A DNA stretch of 64,000 bases from Oscillospiraceae bacterium (lineage in GTDB: Bacteria > Bacillota > Clostridia > Oscillospirales > Acutalibacteraceae): the NCBI GenBank assembly GCA_015066385.1, contig SVOJ01000010.1:26167-90166 (forward strand), read 5' to 3'. Shown piece by piece: positions 19,583-28,788 of the stretch (its first letter is position 1; every line of letters starts with the position of its first letter). Both the position numbers and the translations under genes were made by a program. The notes beneath the pieces were generated by a model, which was given only the letters and a program-made list of their open reading frames with translations, searched no databases and had not been told where the DNA came from.

Positions 19583-20554
19583 ATGCAAGGTCTCTACAGC
19601 GCAATCGCTGTACCGTTCGGTATCGCACTTTATTTTTTATATGGTTTGACGGGTGAATATCTGATTTCACTTTTCATTCTGACTTTTGTTGTGCGTCTTT
19701 GTATGCTCCCCAGTTCCATGAAGCAACAAAAGAATGCCGCAAAACAACTTCGTCTGCAGGCGAAAGTCAATAAGATCCGTGCAAAATACGCATCCCTTCC
19801 CCAAAGGGAAGCCCAGGCAAAAATTCAACAGGAAACCCAGGAACTGTATCAACGCGAAGGCTTCAGTGCGGCCGCAGGCGGCTGTATGCCTCTTATCGTG
19901 CAGATGATAGTTATGATGGGTCTGTACGGTGCTATTTATTCTCCCCTTTCGCAGGTTTTGCGCATCGGTGAAGAACACATTGCGCATTTTACCGAAATCT
20001 GCAACAATCTCGGCCTTGCTATGACCAACGGCCGTGTCGAACTTGCAATCATGGGCAACTTCGACAAGATCATTCCCGAACTTGACCCCACAGTTTATGG
20101 GGATATGATTGAAAGAATCACTACTTTTATTGAAAAATTCACCATTTTCGGCATTGACCTGACCGCCTATCCGAACACATTCAATGATGAAGGCGGCGAC
20201 TGGCGACTGATTCTGATTCCCGTGCTTTCGGGTGTCACCGCCATGCTTTCCAGTATTCTCATGTATCTGCGTCAGCGCAAAACAAATCCCGAAATGGCAA
20301 AGAACCCCTCCATGGGTTGCATGACATTTATGTCCCCCCTGATGTCGGCTTACTTCTCCTACACTTTCTCCGCCGGCGTTGGTGTGTATTGGATCATTTC
20401 CAACATTCTCACTTTTTTCCAGACATTGATTCTCAACCAGGTCTACAAACCCGAAAAAGTTATCGCCATGAATATGATTGACGAAACGGTTGAGCGCCGT
20501 TCCAAAGAGAACACCATTAAACTGCGTGCAAAACAAATCGCAGAAGAACAGTAA
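19583..20554 (+). CDS. yidC: Membrane protein insertase YidC
   Basis: This 323-residue Oxa1/YidC/Alb3 insertase has about five membrane helices. The segment LISLFILTFVVRLCMLPSSMKQQKNAAKQLRLQAKVNKIRAKY includes the hydrophilic-groove arginine and the cytoplasmic coiled coil. Helices LIVQMIVMMGLYGAIY and FMSPLMSAYFSYTFSAGVGVYWIISNILTFFQ follow. It has no lipobox cysteine, unlike SpoIIIJ of Bacillus. It sits between yidD and jag. Confidence 0.95.
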   Translation: MQGLYSAIAVPFGIALYFLYGLTGEYLISLFILTFVVRLCMLPSSMKQQKNAAKQLRLQAKVNKIRAKYASLPQREAQAKIQQETQELYQREGFSAAAGGCMPLIVQMIVMMGLYGAIYSPLSQVLRIGEEHIAHFTEICNNLGLAMTNGRVELAIMGNFDKIIPELDPTVYGDMIERITTFIEKFTIFGIDLTAYPNTFNDEGGDWRLILIPVLSGVTAMLSSILMYLRQRKTNPEMAKNPSMGCMTFMSPLMSAYFSYTFSAGVGVYWIISNILTFFQTLILNQVYKPEKVIAMNMIDETVERRSKENTIKLRAKQIAEEQ

Positions 20555-20604
20555 ACAAGCCGAAATCGTGTTCGGCTGCAATATGACGAAAGGACACCTA
20601 TACA

Positions 20605-21450
20605 ATGCTTTTTGAAAAAACAGGCACAGGTGCTACCATTGAAGAAGCACTCGAAAAAGCCAAGGCTGCATTGAATGCGCCCGAGGACATTGATGTTCAG
20701 TACGAAGTCCTCAGACAGCCCCAGAAAAAGACACTCGGTCTGTTCGGCGGCCATCCCGCTGAAGTTCGCGTATACTATGAACTCCCCGACGAAGAAAAAG
20801 CCCGTACATACCTGAAAGCCATCATCGAAGGCATGGGCATTACCAATTACACCGTTGACAGAGAAGAAAATGATAAGGACATCATTTATAATATCAACTG
20901 TGAAGAAGACTACGGCATTCTTATCGGTCGCAGAGGCGAAACCCTTGATGCCATTCAGTATCTTGTCCGCCTGACAGCCAAGAAGAGCGGTGACGAAGCT
21001 GACGGCGCAAGAATTTCCGTCAATGTCGGCAACTACCGTGAAAAGAGAGCCGAAAACCTGCGCGCACTTGCCGCAAAACACGCAAAGACCGTCCTTAAGT
21101 ACGGTCGCAATGTTGCACTCGAACCCATGAACCCCTATGAGCGCCGCATCATCCACACCGCCATTCAGGAAATTGAAGGCGTTACCTCTCATTCCGTCGG
21201 CTACGATTCGGACAGAAAAGTCATCATCTCCCTTGAAGAAGGCGTCAAGCCCACCCACGCAGGCAGCGGTAACTACAACAACCGCCGCGGCGGCAACCGT
21301 GGCGGCAATCGCGGCGGCAGAGGCGGCTACAACAGAGGCAATGACCGCCGCAATTCCGCACCTGCAGCACCGACCAGAGCTCCCCGCAAGGACAGTGAAG
21401 GCTCCCTGTACGGCAGAATCGAAATCAGAAAGAATTCTGAAGAAGAATAA
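20605..21450 (+). CDS. khpB: Jag/KhpB RNA-binding protein with RGG-like tail
   Basis: This 281-residue protein shows the Jag N-terminal domain (1-55, ending KKTLGLFGGHPAEVRV), a type II KH domain (about 80-145, with GILIGRRGETLDAIQYLVRL) and an R3H domain (about 150-210, RALAAKHAKTVLKYGRNVALEPMNPYERRIIHTAIQ). In Gram-positives KhpB binds RNA and influences cell division. A Gly/Arg/Asn-rich segment (NNRRGGNRGGNRGGRGGYN) occupies roughly 222-250 and resembles an RGG box. Last gene of the rpmH operon, followed by a terminator. Confidence 0.93.
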   Translation: MLFEKTGTGATIEEALEKAKAALNAPEDIDVQYEVLRQPQKKTLGLFGGHPAEVRVYYELPDEEKARTYLKAIIEGMGITNYTVDREENDKDIIYNINCEEDYGILIGRRGETLDAIQYLVRLTAKKSGDEADGARISVNVGNYREKRAENLRALAAKHAKTVLKYGRNVALEPMNPYERRIIHTAIQEIEGVTSHSVGYDSDRKVIISLEEGVKPTHAGSGNYNNRRGGNRGGNRGGRGGYNRGNDRRNSAPAAPTRAPRKDSEGSLYGRIEIRKNSEEE

Positions 21451-21463
21451 GCACAGAAAAAGC

Positions 21464-21497
21464 AATCCGGAATCCAAAAGGATCCCGGATTTTTTTG
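21464..21497 (+). terminator. Terminator after jag
   Basis: A stem AATCCGG/CCCGGATT with an inner AATCC/GGAT pairing is followed by seven T residues. It is a clear intrinsic terminator 14 bases after the jag stop. Confidence 0.85.
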
Positions 21498-21511
21498 TTC
21501 TCTGACAGCCG

Positions 21512-21900
21512 GGTGGTAAATTATGGTTTGTCGGTCTGTTTTCAACAGACCGAAATGCAAAATTTAGGAATGCAAAATGCAAAATGAAAGGGTCGCTTAC
21601 GCTCCGATTTAAAGAAAAAGTCGGTCAAAGCTTGTAGGGAACGCATACCATGCGTTCCGTTGTAAATTTGACGATGAAAATGTAGTGTAAATAACAGAAA
21701 AGCCACATCAGACCGCTGATTTTCCCGGAACGGATGCTATCCGTTCCCTACGGTTTATGTCCAATTATCTGCAAATAAACTCATATCATCAAAACCAAAA
21801 ATTATATCTTCTATAATGGCAACGCCATTCCTGTAATTTTGCATTTTGCATTTTCCATTTTGCATTCAGGGCGCAGCCCGACAAACCGTAATTTATCAGC
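21512..21900. repeat. Palindromic MITE-like element with nested inverted repeats
   Basis: The two ends are inverted copies: TAAATTAtGGTTTGTCGG near 21516-21533 matches the complement of CCGACAAACCGTAATTTA near 21878-21895. Inside, runs of ATGCAAAATGCAAAAT on the left face TTTTGCATTTTGCAT on the right. A third inverted pair is GTAGGGAACGCATACC (21635 region) against GGATGCTATCCGTTCCCTAC (21731-21751). It has no coding potential and fills the jag-alr interval. This looks like a non-autonomous inverted-repeat transposon or a degenerate intergenic palindrome. Confidence 0.65.
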
Positions 21901-21958
21901 ACATTTCATTCACGCACGCAGAAAAGCTCCCCGTATAAAACGGAGAGCTTGTTTTCAT

Positions 21959-23146
21959 TTATTGCAGATAATCCGTTGTGGAAACCACTTCGTCACCGTC
22001 GAAATACACGCGCGGTACACGGCGCGAAAGCCCGCAGACGATTTCGTAATTGATAATCCCTGCTTTGTCGGCGAGAAAATCGGCACTGACCGTGCGTCCG
22101 CCTGCCGATCCCATAACGATGATCTGTGAGCCTTCTTTAATATCGGGGATTCCCGTCACATCCAGCAGGCACTGATCCATGCACACATTGCCGATAACGG
22201 GTGCCATATCGCCGTTTTCGGTCAGCATATAGACCTTATTGGAAAGTCTGCGCGGATAACCGTCCGCATAACCGATGGGCACGGTCGCCACGGTCATATC
22301 CTTTTCGGCAACGAACGTACCGCCGTAACTGAATGCCGTTCCTGCGGGAATATCCTTGACCATGGAAACCACGGTGCGAAGCTCCATAACAGGCTTCAGG
22401 CGGCAATTGCGCGGCACTTCGGAAGACGGATACAAGCCATACAGAATAATTCCCGCACGAAGCAAATCCATGTGCATTTCGGGATAAGCAAGAATGCCTG
22501 CGGAATTACAGCAATGTCTGTAGGCGAAAGTGATATTTCTTTGCTCCAGTCTGCCGATCATATCTAAAAACAGATCATATTGCAGGCGGGTATACACTTC
22601 CCCGCCGCTTGCCATATCGGCTTGTGCAAAGTGGGTAAAAATACCGTCACAGAAAAGTCCCGGCAAAGCAACAGCGGCGGCAATTGCATCCACGGTCGCA
22701 CAGTCCGTTTCGGTATCATGATAGAAAAAGCCGATGCGGCTCATGCCTGTGTCGAGTTTGATATGCGCATTCACCGTCACATCCGCCTGCACGGCAAATT
22801 CCGACAGCCGCTGTGCGTAATCGGTGCAGTAAACAGCCTGGGTAATATCATTGTAAGCCAGTTGCGCCGCACATTCGGGCGGTGTATAGCCGAGAATCAG
22901 AACCGGACGGTCAATGCCGCATTTGCGAAGCTCCAATGCTTCGGCAAGGTTAGAAACTGCAAACCAATCCACGCCGCATTTTTGCAGATACAAGGCAATC
23001 TGTTCGTCCCCGTGTCCGTATGCATCCGCTTTCACAACTGCCATAACACAGGTGTTGTCATCTGCAAGCCGTCTGATTTCCTGTAAATTGAAGGCAAGGG
23101 CATCCAGATGGATCTGCGCTCTTGTTCTTTTGGAATAATGCTGCAT
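21959..23146 (-). CDS. alr: Alanine racemase
   Basis: This 395-residue PLP enzyme interconverts L- and D-alanine for peptidoglycan synthesis. The PLP lysine motif AVVKADAYGHG lies at about residues 33-43. SRIGFFY and the catalytic tyrosine region (VATVPIGYADGYPRRLSN) are present, as is the C-terminal GNVCMDQCLLDVTG. The start at 23146 follows AAAGGA. An in-frame ATG at 23203 overlaps the promoter and was rejected. Transcribed divergently from glgP. Confidence 0.95.
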   Translation of the reverse strand: MQHYSKRTRAQIHLDALAFNLQEIRRLADDNTCVMAVVKADAYGHGDEQIALYLQKCGVDWFAVSNLAEALELRKCGIDRPVLILGYTPPECAAQLAYNDITQAVYCTDYAQRLSEFAVQADVTVNAHIKLDTGMSRIGFFYHDTETDCATVDAIAAAVALPGLFCDGIFTHFAQADMASGGEVYTRLQYDLFLDMIGRLEQRNITFAYRHCCNSAGILAYPEMHMDLLRAGIILYGLYPSSEVPRNCRLKPVMELRTVVSMVKDIPAGTAFSYGGTFVAEKDMTVATVPIGYADGYPRRLSNKVYMLTENGDMAPVIGNVCMDQCLLDVTGIPDIKEGSQIIVMGSAGGRTVSADFLADKAGIINYEIVCGLSRRVPRVYFDGDEVVSTTDYLQ

Positions 23147-23181
23147 AAAAGCATCCTTTCGGTGCAAAACAAATATAAGAT

Positions 23182-23210
23182 ATAATACTCTTTTTTTATT
23201 CATATGTCAA
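23182..23210 (-). promoter_or_regulatory. alr promoter
   Basis: Minus-strand -35 TTGACA (23205-23210) and -10 TATTAT (23182-23187) with a 17-bp spacer, 36 bases upstream of the alr start. Confidence 0.8.
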
Positions 23211-23289
23211 CCTTTGACAAATCAAATGTATAATTTTACTGCAAATTTAATAAAAATACGGTTAGAATACAAAAACCCGCAATTACCTA

Positions 23290-23318
23290 TTGCAATCGGT
23301 CAAAAATTAGTGTAAAAT
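23290..23318 (+). promoter_or_regulatory. glgP operon promoter
   Basis: A -35 TTGCAA (23290-23295) and -10 TAAAAT (23313-23318) with a 17-bp spacer precede glgP. The leader then has AAAGAGCTTTAAAAAAAGCCCCTTTTTT, a small hairpin-like stretch of unknown meaning, before the GGAGG site. Confidence 0.65.
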
Positions 23319-23373
23319 ACACAAAGAGCTTTAAAAAAAGCCCCTTTTTTACTCATACTTTTGGAGGTTTTGC

Positions 23374-25782
23374 ATGAAATATTCCCTTACAGTGAAACAA
23401 GCAAAAGAAATGCTGGACAACAAATTGCTGCATTTCTTCGGTGTGCATCCCGAAAACGCAACGGTAGAACAATTTTACCGTGCGATTGCCATGCTTGTTC
23501 GTGACATGATGGCACAGGGCCGTGCCGAATTCAACAGCCGCGGTGACAAGGCAGGTGCAAAACGAATTTATTATATGTCCATGGAATTCCTGATGGGCCG
23601 TTCCATGAAAAATAATCTTTATAACCTGAATCTGACCAAAACATTTGAATCCGTACTCAAAGGCTACGGCATTTCCATGGATTCCATTTATGAATGCGAA
23701 CCCGATGCGGGCTTAGGCAACGGCGGTCTGGGGAGACTTGCCGCCTGCTATCTCGACGGTCTTGCAACACAGGGCTATCCCGCAAGAGGTTATTCCATTC
23801 TGTATGAATACGGTATATTCAAACAAAAAATCGTGGACGGTTGGCAGACTGAACTGCCCGATTTCTGGCTTCCCGGCGGTGATGCATGGCTCGTTCCCCG
23901 TCCCGAAAGCGCCATCGAAGTCCGTTTTGAAGGACACATTCACGATTGGTGGGATAATAACCATCATCAGGTAGAACTCGTTGACTACATCCCCATTCAG
24001 GCTGTTCCCTACGATATGTTCGTATCGGGCAAGGACGGCAAAGGTATCAGCGTGCTTCGTCTTTGGAGTGCACAGGCACCGGGTCTTGATATGTCCGCAT
24101 TCAATCAGGGCAACTACATCAAGGCTATGGAGCAGAATGCCATGGCGGAAGTCATCAGCAAGGTGCTCTACCCTGCCGACAATCATCCGGAGGGAAAGAG
24201 TCTGCGCCTGCGTCAGCAGTATTTCCTTGTTTCCGCAGCGGTGCAGGACATTATACGCCGTTATCTGCGTGAAAATACCACACTTGACAATCTTGCCGAA
24301 AAGATTGCCATTCACATCAACGACACCCATCCGACTCTCTGCATCCCGGAACTGATGCGTATTCTGCTTGATGAATGCGGTTACGGCTGGGACGAAGCAT
24401 GGAACATTGTGACCAATACCGTCGCCTACACCAACCACACCGTTATGAGCGAAGCACTTGAATGTTGGAGTGAAGACCTCATTCGCAGATTGCTTCCGAG
24501 AATTTATCAAATCATCAAGGAAATCGACAACAGACTGCGCAGTTACACCTGGAACAGCACGCACGATGCCGACTTCGTGGAACGTACAGCCGTCATTTCG
24601 GGCGGTGCGGTGCGTATGGCAAACCTTTGTGTTGCCGCCTGCCACAGCGTCAACGGTGTTTCGGCTCTGCACAGCGACATCATCAAAGACAGCCTGTTCA
24701 ACGATTTTTATCGTCTGACTCCCGACAAGTTCACCAATGTCACCAACGGCATTGCACACCGCCGTTGGCTGTGCCAGGCTAACCCGGAACTGACACAGTT
24801 GCTGACCGACAAGATCGGCAAGGGATTCATCCTGCATGCCGACGAACTGACAAAACTGCGTGAATTCGGTGACGACAAAGCCTTCCTCGATGAACTTGCC
24901 GCCGTCAAGCAGATCAAAAAAGAACAGTTTGCAAATCATATTTATAAAACAACAGGCGTCACCCTTGACCCGACTTCCATTTTTGATGTACAGGTCAAGC
25001 GTCTGCACGAATACAAAAGACAACACCTGAATGCATTTGACATTCTTGCACGTTATCTTGCCATCAAAGACAATCCCAACGGCAACTGGGTACCGCACAC
25101 TTATATTTTCGGTGCCAAAGCCGCTCCCGGTTATCTTGTCGCCAAGAAGATCATCAGTTTCATCTGTGCACTGTCCAACATGATCAACAATGACCCGACC
25201 GTCAACAAGTTCATGAAGGTCGTTTATGTGGAGGATTACTGTGTCACAGCGGCAGAAAGACTCATGCCCGCAGCCGATATCAGCGAACAGATTTCGCTTG
25301 CCGGTAAGGAAGCAAGCGGTACGGGCAACATGAAGCTCATGATCAACGGTGCCATCACCCTCGGCACCATGGACGGCGCAAATGTTGAAATTTTCGAGTC
25401 CGTCGGTAACGACAACATCGTCATTTTCGGTATGAACACGCAGGAAGTCAACACCCTTCGCAATGCGGGTTACAATCCGAATTACTATTACAATAACAAT
25501 GCAACCATCCGCCGTGTTCTTGACTTCATGAACACCAATTCCATCGCAGGCAAGAACTTCTCCGAACTTGCAAGCACCATCATCTATCACGATCCTTACA
25601 TGGTTCTTGCCGATTTTGCGGACTACAACGCAAAACGCAGTCTTGCCGAACAGATTTACACCGATAAAGACAGATGGAATCGCATGTCATTGATGAACAT
25701 TGCAGGTGCAGGCATTTTTGCCGCTGACCGTGCAATCAACGAATATGCCGCCAACATCTGGGGTACAACAAGCGCAAAGTAA
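23374..25782 (+). CDS. glgP: Glycogen/maltodextrin phosphorylase
   Basis: This 802-residue PLP-dependent GT35 enzyme releases glucose-1-phosphate from alpha-1,4-glucans. The conserved YYMSMEFLMGRSMKNNLYNL and EPDAGLGNGGLGRLAACYLDGLATQGYPARGYSILYEYGIFKQKIVDGWQ blocks lie in the N-terminal half. The PLP lysine is in the block KEASGTGNMKLMINGAITLGTMDGANVEI at about 645-675. Length is normal. It starts an operon with a GH13 hydrolase 13 bases downstream, pointing to storage-glucan or maltodextrin breakdown in the cytoplasm. Confidence 0.96.
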   Translation: MKYSLTVKQAKEMLDNKLLHFFGVHPENATVEQFYRAIAMLVRDMMAQGRAEFNSRGDKAGAKRIYYMSMEFLMGRSMKNNLYNLNLTKTFESVLKGYGISMDSIYECEPDAGLGNGGLGRLAACYLDGLATQGYPARGYSILYEYGIFKQKIVDGWQTELPDFWLPGGDAWLVPRPESAIEVRFEGHIHDWWDNNHHQVELVDYIPIQAVPYDMFVSGKDGKGISVLRLWSAQAPGLDMSAFNQGNYIKAMEQNAMAEVISKVLYPADNHPEGKSLRLRQQYFLVSAAVQDIIRRYLRENTTLDNLAEKIAIHINDTHPTLCIPELMRILLDECGYGWDEAWNIVTNTVAYTNHTVMSEALECWSEDLIRRLLPRIYQIIKEIDNRLRSYTWNSTHDADFVERTAVISGGAVRMANLCVAACHSVNGVSALHSDIIKDSLFNDFYRLTPDKFTNVTNGIAHRRWLCQANPELTQLLTDKIGKGFILHADELTKLREFGDDKAFLDELAAVKQIKKEQFANHIYKTTGVTLDPTSIFDVQVKRLHEYKRQHLNAFDILARYLAIKDNPNGNWVPHTYIFGAKAAPGYLVAKKIISFICALSNMINNDPTVNKFMKVVYVEDYCVTAAERLMPAADISEQISLAGKEASGTGNMKLMINGAITLGTMDGANVEIFESVGNDNIVIFGMNTQEVNTLRNAGYNPNYYYNNNATIRRVLDFMNTNSIAGKNFSELASTIIYHDPYMVLADFADYNAKRSLAEQIYTDKDRWNRMSLMNIAGAGIFAADRAINEYAANIWGTTSAK

Positions 25783-25795
25783 TAAGGAGCAACAC

Positions 25796-27652
25796 ATGAT
25801 CCCCTTTGATTCCGGAAGAACAGAATACAAATCCGTTTTCGGAAGCATAGCCGCAGGCGAAAGTCTGCGGCTTCGGGTTTTGCTCCCGCGGGAACTTCAT
25901 GTGAGTGCCGTGCGTCTTGTGGTGAATGACGAACACACCGTGCAAAAATACGGCATGTTCTGGGAAAGCACGGACGGACAAACCGAATGGTGGGGTACGG
26001 ATTTTTGCCCCGACACTCCTACTCTGCTGTTTTATCACTTTGAATTCGACACCCCGTGGGGTATGAGCCGCATCAAGCGCATTTTCACCCGCACGGGCAG
26101 TTTCTCCAAAGAAGGAGAAGACTGGCAGTTGACGGTGCATGCCGCCGACTATAAGACACCCGGGTGGATGCACGGCGGTATTCTGTATCAGATTTTTCCC
26201 GACCGTTTCTGCCGTTCGGGACAGACTGCACAACCTGCAACAGAAGGCAGAACCCTTCGTTCGGATTGGGGCGGCATGCCCGAATGGAAACCGAACCATG
26301 AAAATAAGATTACCAATTCCGACTTTTTCGGAGGGGACTTAAAAGGCATCACGCAGAAACTGGATTATCTGTCCTCCTTGGGTGTTTCATGCCTGTATCT
26401 GAATCCCGTCTGCATGGCGGCAAGCAACCACCGTTATGACACCGCCGATTACAGTAAAATTGACCCTTATCTCGGCACAAATGATGATTTCAAAGAACTA
26501 TGCACCGAAGCACACAAACGCGGCATACGCATCCTTTTTGACGGCGTTTACAGTCACACGGGGGACGACAGCATTTATTTCAACAAATACGGTCATTTTC
26601 CCTCGGTCGGTGCCTATCAATCCCCCGATTCACCTTATGCCGACTGGTATACCTTCCGTGAAGGAAAAAATAAATATGACTCATGGTGGGGCATTGACAC
26701 CCTCCCCGAGGTCAAGGAAGAAAACGAAAACTACCTGCAATTCATCACGGGTGAAAACGGCATCCTGCAACAATGGTTGAATGCAGGTGCAGACGGTGTG
26801 CGTCTTGACGTTGCCGACGAATTGCCCGATGTGTTCCTGGATGCCGTCAGACAGCGTATCAAAGCGGTCAAGGCAGACGGCTTTGTGTTGGGCGAAGTGT
26901 GGGAAGATGCCAGCAATAAGATCAGTTACGGACACAGACGTCGCTATCTGCTCGGCAGACAACTTGATTCCGTTATGAATTATCCGTTCCGTGATGCAAT
27001 TCTTGACTTTGCCTGTGACGGACTTGCCGAAAAGTTCACAGACCGCATTCTTTCTGTCTGCGAAAATTACCCGAAGCCTGCCCTGCACACTGCCATGAAC
27101 ATGCTCGGAACGCATGATACACAGCGTGTTCTTACACTGCTTGCCGGCATTTGCTGTGACGGCAGAAGCCGCACATGGCAATCGGAAGTCCGTTTAAGTC
27201 CCGCACAATATGACAAAGCAAAAACGCTTTATAAGCTTGCTGCCGTGTTGCAATACACCTTGCCCGGGGTACCGTGCATTTATTACGGCGATGAAGCAGG
27301 CATGACAGGTTGTAATGACCCGTTTAACCGCGGTTGTTTCCCATGGGGCAAGGAGGACCGCGAGCTTTTGGATTATATGCAAGCTCTCGGTGCGATACGC
27401 AGAAACGAATCTGTGTTACGAGACGGAGATTTTATTCCCGTTTCGTCCATGTTGCAATGCGTATGCTTCTTGCGTAAAGGCAAGGATGCTGACGGTATTC
27501 TGGTCATTGCAAACCGCAATAACCATCCCATTGACTATCATCTGCACAGCGGGATTATAGCGGATCATGCGTTATTCAACTGTACCGTCCACGGCGACAC
27601 GGTACACATCGAAGCCAACACTGCCGCCATTCTAAAGGTCAGACAATACTGA
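25796..27652 (+). CDS. GH13 alpha-glucan hydrolase (neopullulanase/cyclomaltodextrinase-like)
   Basis: This 618-residue cytoplasmic protein has an N-terminal beta-sandwich (about 1-115) typical of neopullulanase-type GH13 enzymes, then the catalytic barrel. The four conserved regions are visible: DGVYSHTGDD, GVRLDVADE (nucleophile Asp), VLGEVWED (acid/base Glu) and LGTHDTQR (Asp). FPDRFCRSG near residue 135 is also typical. The start at 25796 follows TAAGGAG. Acting with glgP, it would remove branches or open cyclic and linear maltodextrins. The exact specificity is not resolvable by eye. Confidence 0.9.
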   Translation: MIPFDSGRTEYKSVFGSIAAGESLRLRVLLPRELHVSAVRLVVNDEHTVQKYGMFWESTDGQTEWWGTDFCPDTPTLLFYHFEFDTPWGMSRIKRIFTRTGSFSKEGEDWQLTVHAADYKTPGWMHGGILYQIFPDRFCRSGQTAQPATEGRTLRSDWGGMPEWKPNHENKITNSDFFGGDLKGITQKLDYLSSLGVSCLYLNPVCMAASNHRYDTADYSKIDPYLGTNDDFKELCTEAHKRGIRILFDGVYSHTGDDSIYFNKYGHFPSVGAYQSPDSPYADWYTFREGKNKYDSWWGIDTLPEVKEENENYLQFITGENGILQQWLNAGADGVRLDVADELPDVFLDAVRQRIKAVKADGFVLGEVWEDASNKISYGHRRRYLLGRQLDSVMNYPFRDAILDFACDGLAEKFTDRILSVCENYPKPALHTAMNMLGTHDTQRVLTLLAGICCDGRSRTWQSEVRLSPAQYDKAKTLYKLAAVLQYTLPGVPCIYYGDEAGMTGCNDPFNRGCFPWGKEDRELLDYMQALGAIRRNESVLRDGDFIPVSSMLQCVCFLRKGKDADGILVIANRNNHPIDYHLHSGIIADHALFNCTVHGDTVHIEANTAAILKVRQY

Positions 27653-27669
27653 AAAAAGAGTTGAAAACA

Positions 27670-28431
27670 ATGAGAAACAAACCCAATAATTTCCGCGACA
27701 TGGGCGGACTTGTGTGTAAGGACAACAAAACGATCCGACACGGTAAGCTCATCCGATCTGCATCCCTGTTTGATTTATCCGACGAAGGAAAGCAGATGCT
27801 GGACAATCTTCACATTAACACCGTGCTCGACCTGAGAAGCAATGAAGAAGTTGCCAACAAACCCGACTATGTACCGCTCGGCAGTACATACACACATCTG
27901 CCTGTTTTTGACAACAGAAAATTCGATCTTGTGGTCGTATCAAAAGAACAAACTGACCGTGTGCTTGCACTCACAGGGGACGGAATCGAAGAAATGCGTC
28001 GACAGAAATACACGGTCTATGCACAGATGCCTTTTGCAAAACAGACCTGGAATCACCTTTTTTCTTGCCTTGACAAGGGCGAAACGATTCTCTTTCACTG
28101 TTCGGAAGGAAAAGACCGCACGGGTATGGCGGCGGCAGTAATTGAATATTGCTTAGGCAGAACTTTACCGCAGATTGCAGAACAGTATCTGCTGAGCAAC
28201 GAATATGTCAAATGGCACAACCGCAAAACGCAGTTTTTGCTGTTGATGCTGCGCAAGGAAAAACGGCTTCGCGATTGTATACAATTCTGCGAAACCGTGG
28301 ATATGCATCAGTTCAACACGGCATACACCGCTGCGGTGAAAAATTATGCCGATTTTGACGATTTTCTTCTGAAAGAATACAACATAACAGAAGAAAGAAA
28401 ACTGCATTGGCAGACATTATATTTAGCATAA
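27670..28431 (+). CDS. Tyrosine-protein phosphatase-like protein
   Basis: This 253-residue protein has the PTP-loop signature HCSEGKDRTGMAAA, matching HCxxGKDRTG of the bacterial protein-tyrosine/lipid-phosphatase family. NFRDMGGL near the N-terminus and LDLRSNEEVANKPD are the usual family blocks. The catalytic cysteine and arginine are intact. An upstream TTG at 27661 is possible, but the ATG at 27670 is preferred. It is the last gene of the glgP unit, 17 bases after GH13. The substrate is unknown. Confidence 0.85.
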   Translation: MRNKPNNFRDMGGLVCKDNKTIRHGKLIRSASLFDLSDEGKQMLDNLHINTVLDLRSNEEVANKPDYVPLGSTYTHLPVFDNRKFDLVVVSKEQTDRVLALTGDGIEEMRRQKYTVYAQMPFAKQTWNHLFSCLDKGETILFHCSEGKDRTGMAAAVIEYCLGRTLPQIAEQYLLSNEYVKWHNRKTQFLLLMLRKEKRLRDCIQFCETVDMHQFNTAYTAAVKNYADFDDFLLKEYNITEERKLHWQTLYLA

Positions 28432-28510
28432 TGTCTCATGGTTGAATTTTTTCAGCATATAATAATAATGCAACAAAAGAACAACCGTTTTTCATTAAAT
28501 GAAAAACAAC

Positions 28511-28539
28511 TTGACAATTTTGCGTTCTTTTGTTACAAT
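28511..28539 (+). promoter_or_regulatory. Promoter of the structured RNA upstream of the PBECR4-like gene
   Basis: A perfect -35 TTGACA (28511-28516), a 17-bp spacer and a -10 TACAAT (28534-28539) predict a transcription start near 28546. Confidence 0.85.
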
Positions 28540-28545
28540 AAAGAC

Positions 28546-28770
28546 AGAAGATAATAGATCTTCGGCAATCTTTTGGCAGGTGAGCGACATCTCACCGGTG
28601 TGGTTGACACCTAAAACCCAATATTTAAGTCGGACTTCGGGCCGAACGGTTGGCAGACAACCAAAAAATCTGAGATCTGTACCGAACTTAGGATCGGTTT
28701 GTCGGTGGGCGACAAAAAAATCAACCGCTAAGGAAGAGGCACAACACTGCGGTGTTGCACTCTTCCTTTA
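28546..28770 (+). ncRNA. Multi-hairpin RNA of unknown class, possible RNA antitoxin
   Basis: About 225 nt between a strong promoter and a terminator-like hairpin fold locally into consecutive stems: GAAGAT/ATCTTC (28547-28563), GGTGAG/CTCACC (28579-28596), GGTGT/ACACC (28597-28611), and then two related units. Unit 1 is TCGG-ACTTCGGG-CCGA plus GGTTG-GCAGA-CAACC plus AAAAAATC (28630-28670). Unit 2 is ACCGA-ACTTAGGA-TCGGT plus GTCG-GTGGG-CGAC plus AAAAAAATC (28681-28722). The stems differ in sequence but keep pairing, while loop ACTTnGGn and the A-tract are kept. No long ORF fits. I do not recognise a known riboswitch. Position and repeats suggest a toxin-neutralising RNA. Confidence 0.65.
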
Positions 28771-28771
28771 A
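28730..28771 (+). terminator. Terminator-like hairpin between the RNA and the PBECR4-like gene
   Basis: The outer stem AAGGAAGAG/CTCTTCCTT and inner stem CAACAC/GTGTTG are joined by a small asymmetric bulge and followed by only three T residues before AAAA. This would be a leaky terminator, leaving read-through into the downstream gene, whose GGAG site follows directly. Confidence 0.65.
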
Positions 28772-28788
28772 AATTATGGAGATTCAAT

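Noticed and set aside
28546..28770. Assignment of the structured RNA to 6S, SRP, T-box or a named riboswitch
   Set aside because: The SRP GGAAG/GGTCAG core, the T-box TGGNACCGCG and a 6S-type closing stem are all absent; no known class could be claimed.
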